This document shows positions 1 through 11,455 of a DNA stretch of 64,000 nucleotides, one piece after another (the first letter of the stretch is position 1; the number at the start of each line of letters is the position of its first letter). Made by a program: the position numbers and the translations under genes. A model generated the notes under the pieces. It saw nothing but the letters and a program-made list of their open reading frames with translations. It was not told the DNA's origin and made no database searches. This stretch comes from Pollenia angustigena (Eukaryota; Arthropoda; Insecta; Diptera; Polleniidae): contig OV884056.1 of the NCBI GenBank assembly GCA_930367215.1, positions 40,114,308 to 40,178,307 on the forward strand. Direction: 5' to 3'.

Positions 1-1405
1 CAAAGACAAAACAAACAAAATTTCATTCATTTCAGTCAAGTCAAATACGATGAACTTTAAAATATATTTTGAATGTAAAATTACACTGATCTAAAAATTT
101 GGAAAAAAAATTGAGTGCAGAAACGAAGCATATCTTTTAACTATTCTGGGTGCGCTGAATTCGAATCTGTGCCCATGTTCTGTAACTCTCGCGTCTAGAA
201 ACTTTTCGATTGAAATGTGTGAAATGAAACAAAAATGCCATATATTGAAACAAAAAGTTGTTTTTCTCACTACACTGTGTCTGTTACTTTTTTTTGGCGA
301 GTACTAGTTGTCACGTAAGGAAAATACTCGCCAACTTACAGAAAAAGTGTGTCTGTAACATTTTTGTGAGAAAAGTTCTCACTTTGAACTGTCGAATAAA
401 CTCACGAATAAAAATGGGGCAAGAAAAAGTTTTAACACTAAAAAGCAATTTAAAATGCAAAACACAAATAAACATGATAATAATATGTTGTTCTTCGCAT
501 ATTTGTTTATTGTTTAATAATTTAGCTTTTAACGTTTTTATAAAATATAGGAATGCTTTCAAAGCAAATTTGCAAGCAACAAACATTAAAGTCGCTCTTT
601 ACATTATTTGGTATAGCCGACGGTTGTATTTACGCCGCCGTCGTTAAAAGATTTTCAATTTCAGTTAATTTTGATCGGCGTCAACGATGTGTTACTGGCG
701 TTCTCAACGTTTACAATGTCATATCGGCTTCGACTGCTTTGTAATGACATTAATAACGTAACGACGTAATCTCTTTTGATAGTTTTCGACATGAGTTACA
801 GACACACTTTTTTCTGACTTTTTGAGAAACGATGGAATATTTTGTTTCACATCTTTTCGATGCGAGAAGTTCTCACAACACTTACAGAACATGGGTACTG
901 GTATAAAACTTGCGCGTTCACGTCTTGTTAATTTCTAATTGCATGCTGGTAATACTTCAATTTCACAATTATTTATTCGACAGAAGCCCACATTCATTCT
1001 GAATCTTAAAGTTAAGCATGTCAGGGAGATAATGTGTAACTGATTCAAGCTATTTTTGCTTTGTGCGTGGTGAATATTTGGTTGGAAAAAATGATATGTA
1101 ATATCAGAATCATTCCAATATGCATATTTACATTATTTTAGTTTTGCAGAGAGAAACTTGGACAAACCGTGGACATCGACAATGTTTTGCATATTCTTCA
1201 TTCGCATTTCCCAAAAAAAAAAACTAGGTGCAGTGAGTGAGAACAAGGAGAGCGTGTACACAAAGATTTGATAAAAATTGGTAGAAGTTTTAAAGGATTT
1301 TGGGACAAAAGCATGCTGGGAGACTATTGCTGGACTCTTATACGTGAAACTGAACCAACAAAATACAAACGACGTTAAATTTATTTATTCTTTTAACATA
1401 TGCAG
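1..1405. other. AT-rich non-coding stretch, nothing recognised
   Basis: No protein family, RNA gene or repeat end was recognised. The 129-codon open frame at 258-647 lacks an ATG start and reads as low-complexity Cys/Leu/Lys-rich sequence, so it is treated as chance. Confidence 0.5.
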
Positions 1406-1791
1406 CATCCCAGTAAAATATGTGCTCCAAAAGAAGCAGGTTTTTCGTATGAATTCATACCTTAAAGTGCTTCAAACCTGCTGATGGGATGTCTGATTTT
1501 TGTATGGGGTGTTCCCGGTTTGGAGGACTATTTTCTGCTGACAATAAGCGCTTCTTTTAACATGCAAACAAAGCGCTCCTAAAGTGCTTTTTTAAGGGCT
1601 AACTATATTAACATATACATTAATGTTTTGCTTTCGTAAACCATAATATATTTTTATTTTGTTCGCTTTAAAACCTTCTTCGTTGTCAACACTAAAATAT
1701 CAGCTTTTTTGTATGTTTTATTCTTTATCATTTACTGCTTTCTTTCTCTGTAGTGCTTCAAAATACCCGAACTTTTTTTTACTGGGATGTG
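1406..1791. mobile_element. MITE with CATCCCAGTAAA terminal inverted repeats
   Basis: The ends are CATCCCAGTAAA on the left and its complement TTTACTGGGATG on the right, 386 bp overall. Near the left end a second, smaller inverted repeat is visible: AGAAGCAGGTTT against AAACCTGCT, closing with GGGATG at about 1492. A related copy lies at 41885-42307, with the same outer ends and the same GAAGCAGGTTT inner repeat. It has no coding capacity. The family was not identified; recurrence of the ends at two loci is the support. Confidence 0.65.
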
Positions 1792-1799
1792 AAGAAAAC

Positions 1800-3006
1800 A
1801 AAAGTAGACACATTTTAAATAGTTTTTAATAAAATGTTAAAGTTTTTAAAAGAAAAAGAGAACACTGAAAAAGATCTTTTGAGTTTTAACGCTTGGTATA
1901 GTGTTTTTTGTATTAAATAAATTGCTTAAAATTTAAATTTCATTTGTGTATATTTAAAAGCACGTGCGTATTTAGGAACATGTGTGCAAAAGTTTGTGCA
2001 CGCAAAAAAAAAAGGATTTTTTTGAACACACACATATTGCGAAATAAAATTATGTATCTGCATTGAGTTTATTTGTTTAAATTCCAATGGCATAATTGGA
2101 ATGATAAACATTTGTTGGAAATATTTTAATTAATACTACTTAAGGTAAAGCAAATTTAAACCAAAAGAACACATTAAATTTGAATATTTTATTTTGCATA
2201 AAACGTTGAAGAACTTAAAATGTGGCTCATTTGCTGCAATGTCGTCATAACTCAAACAATTTTAATTTTGGAGTTAGTGATTGTTCGCTATGTTTTTCTT
2301 TATATTTGGGGGATTCACATGGTGTGCTATTTAGTCATAATGTCCTAAATAATTTTTTACAATTCCTTAAGCTGTATTCATTGATTAGTCATAGCTGTAC
2401 GGTAATAATCTTAATTACAAGCGGTTGCCCACAACAGTCATACATATTTATTGTAGTTTTTTTAATATATATGACTTTAAAACTTTACTACTGCCTTTTG
2501 AAACATCCCAATTGTTTAAAAAATTCATATTTCAATCTTTTATACTTTCCCCGTTTGATGAAATTTAGTGGTGGGAACAAATCAAAAACTGTAAACACGT
2601 TACAGCAAATGATGTCACATAAGTTACCCGAATAAGGCCATTTTTGCTACCGAGTACTTCTTGTACAAAATAATTCTTTGTCAAACATAAACAAGGCAAG
2701 CTCTGACACAAGTGGGGCGATATTGGCGTTTTAACTTATGATGCCAATTTAGCCCTTTTTAAAGTTTCTAAAACGCGAAGAAAACATTTTAGAACTTAGC
2801 TCAAAAACGGTAAAATTCTGCACTTTTTTTTACTTATATTTAGCCCTTTTAGCCCGTTTTCAACTAGGATTCGGCATGGAACAATTTTTTGTTTCTCTGG
2901 AAAAACATTGAAAATGCGGCTAAGTTTTGTAACGAGGTTCATAGTTGCAATTGGTACCAGTCGGTGTCCCTGCTGCTCACATTAACGGGACGATGCAAAA
3001 CTGGTT
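1800..3006. other. AT-rich stretch without recognisable genes
   Basis: The longest open frame (2222-2635) is compositionally ordinary for AT-rich DNA and matches no family I know. The last 100 bases have higher GC and may be eroded LINE sequence, since LINE sequence resumes right after the next element. Confidence 0.45.
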
Positions 3007-3489
3007 GGGGGGGTGCTTTAATACCATGGTATATCTCTCATTCAATAGGGAGATAAAGCCTTTTTTGTTTTTTTTTTCATTTGAATTGGAGATAAGGCCA
3101 TCGTGGACTTAGCTCACATTAACAATATTAGAAAATGGCTTTATCTCTCATTTCAGTTCCGGAGACACCAAAGTTAAGTATTGAAATCTGGCTTTGCATA
3201 CTAAAGTTTTCCTGCGTGCGTTACAAGAATAAAAAAATGTTTTTCAATGATAACTTAGGATTTTCCTTTTACAGAATGTTTTCACCATGCATAACAATTT
3301 TCTGAAAAAAAATGTCTTCATCTCTCATTTGCGAAAAACAATATGGCTAAATCTCTCATTTCGCAAAATTTTAAATATGACCTAACCTATCAATGATTGG
3401 GCAATAAGGCCATTATGGCTTTATCTCCCATTCAATTAAGCAATAATGCCATCATGGCCTTATCTACCATGGTTTTAAAGCACACCCCC
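3007..3489. mobile_element. TIR element with repeated GGCCATNATGGC palindromes
   Basis: The ends form an inverted repeat: GGGGGTGCTTTAATACCATG on the left and CATGGTTTTAAAGCACACCC on the right, about 24 bp with one or two mismatches. Between them are several copies of a palindromic core, ATAAGGCCAT-TATGGCTTTAT, and of ATGGCTTTATCTC in both orientations. LINE coding sequence follows directly on the right. CTGGT occurs close to both outer ends but is not a clean duplication. The 59734-60805 element shares the GGGGTGT start and the GCCAT/ATGGC core, so the two are probably distant relatives. The transposase class is unknown. Confidence 0.65.
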
Positions 3490-3870
3490 ACCTGGTCCGA
3501 AAGTAAATTACTTCACATATGGACGTATGTTGCTCGATTGAGGCAGCCCAAGAGATTTGTGACTCTGTCACGTAGCGGCGCGAGTAGGTTACTCCTGCTT
3601 GAGAAGGGGGAACTTAGGCTATTGGTTTGCCTATTAACGGGGCACTGTGGTCTCAGATACCATCAGGTTATAATGGATAATGTTAGTACCAAGATATGCA
3701 AATTCTGTAAGATGGATGACGAAACGTCGAAACATTTCCTCTGCTGCTGTCCCGCCTTGGGGGCTTCCAGGCGGGGATTTTTTGGTCAGGGTGATATTCT
3801 TACACCTTACAAGGTAAGATACATGGGCTGCACAAAAGATCCTCGATGTCGCCGTGCATATGGCTTCTAC
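3490..3870 (+). pseudogene. LINE C-terminal fragment (zinc-knuckle tail after RNase H, Jockey/R1 type)
   Basis: The translation contains LRLLVCLLTGHCGLRYHQ followed by a CKFC..DDE..KHFLCCCPAL zinc-binding stretch. This order is the conserved C-terminal region of I/Jockey/R1-type LINE ORF2 proteins. There is no start of its own: the open frame begins inside the neighbouring TIR element. The coding frame runs to about 3878, where a hAT MITE interrupts it, and may resume at 4439. It is a truncated, dead fragment. The assignment to non-LTR retrotransposons is firm; the clade is not. Confidence 0.8.
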
Positions 3871-3878
3871 ATACATAT

Positions 3879-4430
3879 CAGAGATCAGCAATGAGTAGTG
3901 AAAAAGTGATAAAGCTAAATCATGACTCATAAATTCCTGTACTTCTACGCACTCATACTTATTGCCATGTTATTCAAGTACATATTCACTCAGAAGTTTG
4001 ATTTTATTCATCGTACTCATACTTACCAACATTTGTAGTGGTTGATTTAGAATCAACTTAACTTAATGTGTATACGGATAGAAAAAATGCGAGACTGCCA
4101 GATTTGTCCCCGAAATAGCAAAGTGACGATTTCGCAATTACAGTTTATCTGGCAGCGCTGATTATGAAGTTGTGTGTTTGATCTTTGTGTTAAAATGAGC
4201 TGAATGAGTTGAATCATTGATACTCACAAGTATAAGTATTTTCCTGAAATTATAAATCAAACTGCGGTCATATATGAGTATGCGTATAATGTCGATGTCG
4301 CACTCATATTAATTTCACTTGTGAGTATGAGTGGATCAGAGTAGTTTTGTTTAAATGCTGTTTACGCACTTATACTTACAATTTTATGAGTCAGTATGAG
4401 TAGCAAAAAACGATTCAATGCTGATCTCTG
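3879..4430. mobile_element. hAT-type MITE with perfect 8-bp target duplication
   Basis: The element begins CAGAGATCAGCA and ends TGCTGATCTCTG. It is flanked on both sides by ATACATAT (3871-3878 and 4431-4438), the 8-bp target duplication expected for hAT transposition. The interior has many copies of ACTCATACTT or its complement AAGTATGAGT near both ends, which look like hAT subterminal transposase-binding repeats. A smaller inverted pair CTGCCAGAT / ATCTGGCAG sits at about 4096-4157. It is 552 bp, non-coding, and inserted in the 3' part of the LINE fragment. Confidence 0.88.
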
Positions 4431-4438
4431 ATACATAT

Positions 4439-4760
4439 ATATTTATCTCGAACAATCGCCTATGGCCAACAGCACAACAACCACCAATCCATATTTAAAT
4501 CATAATGCGCAATGGGTATAAATAACCAACATGTTAAGGAAACCAGCAGATGATATCGCAAGACGGGCTATGGGTTCCACCACAGGGCATCAGGAAAAGA
4601 GATCGTACTTCTCACATATTGAGACGTCAAATTCAAGCTAATTCGTTAAACTTAAGCTAAATGAATAAAACGCTTGTGCTGTAAATATAGAAGAGTAAAA
4701 TCAAATTGTTACGGCCCATTGCTCCACCCAGGATTAAAAGGAATAAATATATATATCTGT
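4439..4760 (+). pseudogene. LINE 3' remnants
   Basis: After the hAT MITE, 4439-4500 looks like LINE 3' sequence (CAACAGCACAACAACCACC). From about 4510 a short frame reads NMLRKPADDIARRAM, which resembles the basic tail (LRKP..DIARxALDWNPQG) found at the C-terminus of several insect LINE reverse transcriptases. The region then degrades to an AT-rich tail with AATAAATATATATAT. It probably combines two different LINE ends. The similarity is short, so confidence is moderate. Confidence 0.45.
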
Positions 4761-5335
4761 GGCAATACGAAAAAAATGCCAAGGTTTTGTTTTGTAGGAA
4801 AGCCATTTAAAAATTTTAATGATATTTTTAAACACATATTTTTATTCTAATAAAATGATCACTTTTGTTTCAAGTTTTTATTCTTTATTCTTCTAACGTG
4901 ACAGATCGGAAGTAAACTTAAGTTTTTGTTCCAAATACTATTGCAGATTAAACAAATAAGAAAAAGGTAATTTGGCTATAACTTCCTAAAAAATTTTACA
5001 AAATAATTGAAATTTTGTCTATGGGGACTTTAAAACATTGAGATTAAACTTAACATTTGTTTATGTCGACTTTAGCACTTTTTCTTTTTGTCACAGATAC
5101 ATATATCCCTACTTTGAAGCTTAAGTAAAGAGCAAGTTTTTAGGGTCATGAATTTGTTTAAAAATAAAATTTTAAGTAAAATCGATTAAGACATTAAACA
5201 TTGTCTCAAACGAGATAACTCTCATTGTTAAAGTTACGAAATACCCGGTAAAATATGCTTAAAAATTAATTCTACCAAAACTCACAAATATCTTAAAAAA
5301 ATGATTTATGGATTAAGAAAAGGATCAATAAGACC
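4761..5335. other. AT-rich spacer, nothing recognised
   Basis: No frame, repeat end or RNA feature was seen. Confidence 0.4.
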
Positions 5336-5337
5336 TA

Positions 5338-6208
5338 CACTGAAAGAATTTTTTTCGCAATACCAATGAATTTTGACATTAATCCCATGAAAAATTGCAT
5401 TAAAAAGGAACCTATGCAGCGCTTCGTTGGATCAATGAAACCTGTTTCATTAAAAGGATTTAATGAAACATGACATTACATCTATGAATATTATTCATTG
5501 GATGAATACTTTCAATAAAGTAAAAAAAATTTTTTTTTTATTTTTATTTTTTTAAACAATTTTTTTTATTTTATTTTATTCGTAATTTTTTTTCTGTCTC
5601 TGGCGGGATTCGATCGCGCAACCTCGGTGCTGATAGACTAGCTCGCTACCAGCTAGTCTACCGGGGCAGTGTAGTTTTTGTATTAAAAAACCATGTTTTT
5701 TACTCAATTAAGAGCATAAATATGAATTTAAATTGTCAATAATAAAAATAACAACGTTGATTGAAAGTGGATTGAAAGATTTTGTTTCATTATTATAATG
5801 ACATTTTTATTGTCATAATGACAATTTAAATTTATGAAGGCAATTATTGAAATATGTTGCTTTTATTAAAAAATGTTTTGCTTTCATAAATTATTAAATC
5901 TTACATTTTTTAATTAACAATTAAACATTTTTTTAAGGAAACTATAATTTTGTATTAATCTATGAATATAGTTATGTTTGTATATTGTTTTTTTTATGTT
6001 CCCAATTAAAGTTTTTTGTTTAACTTCGACAAACTTAAGTTTTCATATATCCAATGAAAATTTTTAAAGTAACAATGAAGCGATTTTTACGAAAATATTT
6101 TATTATAACTATGAAATTCCATTTAGACAATGAAAATTTTCATTTACCCAAGAAAATTTTTTTTATGAAAATGATTCATTAAATATATGAAGCATTTTTC
6201 TTTCAGTG
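5338..6208. mobile_element. CACTGAAAGAA-ended DNA element, copy 1, flanked by TA
   Basis: The termini are CACTGAAAGAA and TTCTTTCAGTG, with TA directly outside each end (5336-5337, 6209-6210). A second copy at 17335-18243 matches along its whole length, which fixes the boundaries. The element has no intact gene. It contains a tRNA-like module on the minus strand (5598-5667) and, towards the right, many ATGAAA/TTTCAT words. The CACTG start with 2-bp duplications recalls EnSpm/CACTA-type (CMC) elements; this is inference only. Confidence 0.8.
5598..5667 (-). repeat. tRNA-like module (SINE-type) inside the CACTG element
   Basis: On the minus strand it starts GCCCCGGTAGACTAGCTGG (A-box-like) and ends with GATCGAATCCCGCC (B-box-like GATCGAATCC). 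The same module occurs at 17587-17659, 22885-23395 (split) and 27172-27243. No functional tRNA fold closes well, so it is called tRNA-derived rather than a gene. Confidence 0.65.
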
Positions 6209-6214
6209 TAGAAG

Positions 6215-7315
6215 ATTTATTTAACAACGATCAATTTTGTTTTTTTTAGGACCAGCACTCGGAGGATGATTCCTACTAATGCATTGGCATTGTGTTGCAA
6301 CTAGTTAAATAGAATATGGGAAGGAGGATAGAAGGAGTAGTGCTTGTGAACATTCCAATAGAACTTAAAATCGTATTAATTAAGAAATTGAGAGGGAAGA
6401 CTTAAGCAGGAGGGTTATTTATATACGAATAGTCCGGCCGAAAAACGAATTTTCCCTGTAATGCATTGTACGATGCACCGGCCAGTCGACCACAGAAGGA
6501 TGGGTGGGCACATAAGGAAAAAAGTAAAGTTTGCTAAAAGACCGTAAAAAGGCGCGGTTTCGGTATTAAAATGATTAAAACTGGTCGGTTTCGGTTCGGG
6601 CTTTGGTTTTGAAGATATCCCAATAAAACTACATAAAACTATATGTATGATATAAAATTTTTTGTTTGTTTTAACCCAGTTAGCATTTGGGTGATAAATT
6701 TTTGTAAAAATCACCTAAATGAGTTTTCTCAGATCACTTTTGATGATTACAGACTGATTTATCACTTGAGCGATTGAAAAAGCATTTATATTTGATTTAA
6801 TCGTAAGAAAACATTGAAAAAATCATTGATTCTCAAAAAGGAATCAGAAAATTATATACCAATAGATTCTTTGAAGTAATTCATCCGTAGGTTACGATTT
6901 TCTCACTACGAGTGTATCATTTATTAACGAAAAATTAGCTCATATGCGTTTATTTATTTCGTAAAGGTGATTCCTCAAAGATTAAACTATGATAAATTTA
7001 TAATCATATTCAAGTCTTTTTGACTTTTCAGCGCGATAAAAAACAAGAGTATGCGCTCAATTTCTGAATTTAAAAGATACATTGTGGAGAAAATTGTACC
7101 CTACCCGTGATTGTTCTTGATGTGCCATTTATGATTAGCTTTTTTATTATTGTAACTGTAACTGATTCATCAGTTTTTGGATCACAAAAACTGCTCGAAA
7201 AAGAATCATTTTTTTTTTTCTTTGTACATACTTATTTTAAATTTAAGGAAATTTTGAAACACCTTGCCATTGTTTTTTTGTTGAAGTACGAGTATTATAG
7301 AAAAAGATGTATAAC
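6215..7315. other. AT-rich spacer with isolated MITE-like ends
   Basis: Isolated words GATATCCCAATAAAA (about 6617) and CCCAGTTAGCATT (about 6677) resemble ends of elements seen elsewhere in this window (41885, 63042), but no partner end was found. No coding sequence was recognised. Confidence 0.35.
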
Positions 7316-7319
7316 GAAC

Positions 7320-7580
7320 AAACGTACGGGTTTCGGGAACTAGATCCCTTCATTGGAACACATTCCATTGTAGTGATAATAAAACAGGTGATAATACAAC
7401 CCACACTGCGACCGTGCTCAAGGGAGTCAATAAATTTGGATAACCATCGCCCTTTTCTGCATGCGGTCGAGAAACTCTAAAATAGGCTTTGAAGCACCGG
7501 CCCACACATGAGGGTTATATTCCATTCGAGGTTGGATGTAGGTGGTATAAATAAAAGTTAGGAGACCAGATGGAGTGAAG
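7320..7580 (-). pseudogene. LINE reverse transcriptase C-terminal fragment
   Basis: Minus-strand translation gives IYTTYIQPRMEYNPHVWAGA, then LEFLDRMQKRA, then after frame breaks DSLEH and LFYYHYNGMCSNE. This order (Y..YIRPxMEYxSHVWAGA, LDRVQ.RA, SLEHRR, LFYRYYNG.CS.E) is the conserved region downstream of the reverse transcriptase core in several insect LINEs. Frameshifts and a stop separate the blocks. It is a short dead relic. Confidence 0.7.
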
Positions 7581-7589
7581 TATATATTG

Positions 7590-8333
7590 CAACGTTTTAA
7601 AAAACCGAGGCAATTGAACGATCAATTTTAAAAGGATGTTAATGCTACTTAAAGCTTCAGTTGTATCTGAATTTAATTAAATGTAAAAAAATCTCAAAAC
7701 CATTAATATTGTTAAGCTATTAACAGTTTTGTTAAACATTTCTGGTGTTTTATGTTTTAGCTCTTTTCCGGAAACTTAAACAGTATTATTTTTTAAATAT
7801 AGCCCTTTTTAACCCGTTTTCTGAAATTAATCATACTTTGGGTGTCCCAAGAGTTGGCACCACCACTCATGAAATACTAGTCTCATAAGTTGGGTTCGGA
7901 GACAGAGTAGAGGGTTGCATCCACCCTGGTGCCTTTGAAAATTTCTTATCCTAAGGTGAGATGTGTAGGGAGTAGAGATAAAATAATGAACTAAGTACAC
8001 AACTTTTTCGAAGCCTTTGATTTATATACCAGTGTCGTACAAACAGAATTTTAGAATTAATAACTTTTTGGTGGTATGTAGACATAGAAGTGGAATTTAA
8101 CTACATTCCATTCATATCAGAATACCGAAAATTTACCATACAGCTCCCATCATGCAAAAGGTGCTAGCAAATTTAAGTGTTTGCAAAAATACAAATACAT
8201 ACATACTTATTTATATAATATCCCAGCGGTAACTAGAATAAGTAAAGAGGCCTAATATAAGGCCTTATTTAGTAGACACAAGCCTTCTTCGCCGCATTCA
8301 ATACTTATTTATTTTTTACACAGGTTGTCATTG
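7590..8333. other. AT-rich spacer, nothing recognised
   Basis: A moderately GC-richer patch at 7845-7985 matches no family I know. No other feature was seen. Confidence 0.35.
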
Positions 8334-8334
8334 C

Positions 8335-8774
8335 ACGCAGAGAAAAAACATGTTAAAATATGGTCCCCTCCAACAACACTATTTTTAAAGACAATTTTCA
8401 ACATATTATGTTTAATTTAACCATATTATTCTCATCGACAGCCATATTTTGGTGAAATTAGTCCTCCATGAAGAAGCTACAACCATATTATGGTTGCCTA
8501 TAAACATGTTATGGTTAAATAGGACAATTATTTGTTTAAAAATTAAAATAGTATTTTCCTCTTTTCCAAGAGCAACATGCTTTGGCTGAAAACCAAAACA
8601 TGTTCGGAAGCAACCATAATATGGTTGTGGCTTCCTGATGAAAGACTATGTTAACCATGATATGGTTGTCAGTGACGATAATATGGTTAAATTAAACACA
8701 ATATATTTTAGATTTTCTTTAAAAATAGTTTTAAAGGAGGTGACCATATTTAAACATGTTTTTTCTCTGGGCGT
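8335..8774. mobile_element. MITE with ACGCAGAGAAAAAACATG ends and CCATAATATGG repeats
   Basis: The left end ACGCAGAGAAAAAACATG and right end CATGTTTTTTCTCTGGGCGT are inverted repeats extending about 60 bp inward with mismatches, including a shared AAATATGGTC and ATTTTTAAAG. The interior carries several near-palindromic copies of ACCATAATATGGTTG. A larger, diverged relative spans 12659-13747. It is non-coding. A target duplication could not be assigned. Confidence 0.75.
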
Positions 8775-10299
8775 AGGCGCAAGCCCTTCAACACTTCCTT
8801 TAATAACAATTTCGCAACCTTTCCAAAGAATGGAGTAAGGGAGCTCCCTAAAAAAAAGTAAATAAAAAACTGAACAACTTCCTTTCTTCCTTCTTAGAAA
8901 AAGGAGTAGCGAATGTGTAGTGAATATTTTGAAAGATCCTTCAAAAAGAAATGTAAACTTCCTAGAAGGCATACTTCTGAAGGCAGGATATCATACGAAG
9001 CGAATCTTATAGAAATCTCAAAAAGGCCTGCTGCTTGCGGTACTTTCAAAATTTTCCGCTGGGATACATTTTTAAAATGCGTTGTGATTTGTATGAGTTT
9101 AAATATTGTTTCTGTTGCTGTTTTCTCACACACAATGTTCCATGAGTTGGTTGGTATGTTGACTACCGCTCGCTTCTTTTTGGTGGTATTGCTAAATTAA
9201 ATGGTTGCTTTAATGGATTAAATACATATAAAACAGTTTATAAATTTGACAGTTCTTTATGGTTGTTTTTAGTAGAAAAAGAAAAAACCACATGCTGGAA
9301 ATAATTATTATTCTTTTTTTATAAATGGTGCTGGTTGTTAGTGGTAAAATAAAACGCTCTCACGCACACAAACACACATTTGACTATATTCATATACAAG
9401 CATACATGAAATTTAAATTTAATAAAAAAAATTATTTAGCAAATTAACAAATTTACGAAAATAAAAAGTGATTTTAACATTTAAATTTTGAAGTGTTATT
9501 TTGCTTTGAAAACCAAAATTTAAGTTTTTTTTTTCTTTGAATTGTGTTCAAATATCAAGTTTCTTTTGTTTAACAGCAAAATTAACTTTCAACATTGCAA
9601 CATACTTAAACCTTATAATTTCTATACAAATTTACTTTGACATTTCTTTAACGAGAGTGTTTTTATATGACTTTGCAAAGAAGCAAAGAGATCTTTAGAT
9701 TTAGAATAATGGGAACAAAAGAGATGAGGAAAAAATCCAATAACATTAAAAACTTTAAGCTAGTCTAAGATGTTTGTCAATTTGACTAAGCCTATTATTA
9801 AACTCATACTGTGTTGATTAATCGTTTTTATACAAGGAGTTTTTCCTATGCCATTCACTGAATTTTATTTCTTAGAAGGCGGAATGCTTAGAATTTAGCT
9901 TGTACTTGGATAAGTAGAAACGAGAAAATTACTAAGATGCAGACAAAGTGGAGTAAACAAATTGGTTTTACTTATGCGAGATTATACTGAATTGAGAATG
10001 TATATTATAAAGTGGTTGGTTCTAAAAGGGACTAGAATAACATAAATAAATGCAAACAAAGGAACAAATTTGATTGCGGACAATGTATTACAAAAAAGGT
10101 TGCATCATTTAAAATTTGGTGTAGAAATGTCTAGTTAGTATGAATACAATCTGATGAGTATGTAAATATGTAGTATAGCAATATACAAATTTGAATCGGT
10201 GGGTTCTGCCAGATCAAGACCAAGGAATTAAGCTACTTACACAGGGTGGGTTCATAGACGTCTTGAACATAGCGAAGTAGATCTGGCAGGCTAATTAAA
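8775..10299. other. AT-rich spacer, nothing recognised
   Basis: The overlapping short frames around 8900-9200 occur on both strands, use no recognisable domain and are judged to be chance. Confidence 0.4.
10205..10288. repeat. Short inverted repeat TCTGCCAGATC / GATCTGGCAG
   Basis: An inverted pair brackets about 80 bp immediately left of the Tc1-mariner-type element. A similar CTGCCAGAT / ATCTGGCAG pair occurs inside the hAT MITE at 4096-4157. It may be a very short MITE. Confidence 0.4.
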
Positions 10300-10301
10300 T
10301 A

Positions 10302-11195
10302 AAGGGTGTTTTTATAGAGTGACACAAGTTTCAATCATGGTAAATCAAGGAAACATATTTTTAGTATCAACGAAACGGGCTTTATTGGAAAGAACATTTT
10401 ATTCACTTTATGTTTAAATTTGATTTCTGATATTTGGCCGCCACGTCCGGCGCGTATAAGGCGCAACCTGGTACACCAATTGTCAAGAACTTTTCGCAGC
10501 ATTTGCGGCCGTATTTCGCTCATAACTCTTTGAATGTTGATTTTCAGGCGTTCAATTGTGTGTGGTTTATCGACGTAGGCGATGACTTAACATAACACCA
10601 AAGAAAATAATCTGATGGGGCTTAATCACACGATCTTGGTGGCCTTGCAAATTCAAAATTAATTTCAATTTGTGCTTCAGCCCATTCGCCGAATTGCCGG
10701 CGTATACGATGGTCGTTTGGCTTTAATGCCAGCACAAGTTGCATCTTGAAATCTTTTAAGTCAAGATCCTTTCGTAAAATCTTCCATAAAGTGGAAGGAC
10801 AAAACCTCAGTTGCTGAGAACGGCGACAACTTGATTGATTAGGATCATCTTCAATGCTTTTTTGTACAGCGGCTACAGCTTCTTCAGCGCGCACTATTCG
10901 GCGCCTCACGAGATGCACATGTGGTCCGAAAACGATCTATTGTTCTTCGAATTATCCGCTCTGAAGGAAGATTATGTACGCCATAAAATGGACGAATTGC
11001 ACGAAGAGTTTGACGAATAGAACAATTATTTTCATTAAAAATTTAAACAATTTGCACACGTTGCTCTGGTGTAAGTCGATTCATAATGAAATTTCAAAGC
11101 AAACAAAACATAAAGCAACTATCAGCTGTTAAATGTTTGCTCAAATAAAGCAGTGATGCCAACTTTAAGTTGTGACACTCTTAAAAAACACGCTT
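10302..11195 (-). mobile_element. IS630-Tc1-mariner-type transposon, internally deleted
   Basis: The terminal inverted repeats are AAGGGTGTTTTTATAGAGTG on the left and CACTCTTAAAAAACACGCTT on the right, each flanked by TA (10300-10301, 11196-11197), as expected for this superfamily. The minus strand codes for parts of a transposase. At 894 bp the element is shorter than an autonomous one because the central catalytic part is missing. Confidence 0.88.
10335..10918 (-). pseudogene. Transposase relic of a Tc1-mariner-type element (central deletion)
   Basis: An N-terminal block (about 10622-10918) reads VAAVQKSIEDDPNQSSCRRS then STLWKILRKDLDLKDFKMQL and PNDHRIRRQFGEWAEAQIE, a helix-turn-helix region typical of insect IS630-Tc1-mariner transposases. 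It jumps directly to ARPPRSCD, which in intact relatives lies just before the last catalytic acidic block (usually followed by LTPLDYFLWG). A C-terminal block (10400-10523) reads SEIRPQMLRKVLDNW and GRGGQISEIKFKH. The catalytic centre between EINFEF and ARPPRSCD is deleted and the frame is broken afterwards, so the protein is dead. Confidence 0.85.
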
Positions 11196-11199
11196 TATA

Positions 11200-11370
11200 T
11201 GCGAGTGTCGTGAGGACCCTGGCAATATGCTGTACATAAGTACGGCACGGTCTATACGGGAGCAGAAGGCATTAAGCCTGTTTCTCCATTTTGATCTAAG
11301 TTGTGCCAGCATGACTTTTGTTTTACGCGGCAGAATCATTTCATTGTCTATTATATGCCGTGAGCGGCCT
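11200..11370 (-). pseudogene. Jockey-like LINE C-terminal fragment
   Basis: Minus-strand translation reads ILPRKTKVMLAQLRSKWRNR then LNAFCSRID. This matches the conserved LPRxTRxxLAQLRSGxxxxLNSYxSRI segment near the end of Jockey-type ORF2 proteins; a degraded SSRHS corresponds to the following SPHDT zinc region. It lies immediately outside the Tc1-mariner-type element. It is truncated and without a start. Confidence 0.7.
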
Positions 11371-11455
11371 CCAAGTAGGACATCTTGCTACCAAGGAATT
11401 GATGGCGTCTCTCTGAATGTCGTTTAAAGCTACAATTATATGGATCCTATACATA

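Noticed and set aside
258..647. 129-codon open frame
   Set aside because: It starts at TTG, has no recognisable domain and low-complexity composition, and an overlapping frame is open on the opposite strand.
6673..6720. CCCAGTTAGCATT as the end of another AGCTAGCAT element
   Set aside because: No partner end was found within several hundred bases, and the similarity covers only about 13 bases.
8646..9200. Overlapping open frames on both strands
   Set aside because: They overlap a MITE end and each other and contain no family motif.
10835..11020. 61-codon plus-strand open frame
   Set aside because: It is the antisense shadow of the Tc1-mariner-type transposase relic.
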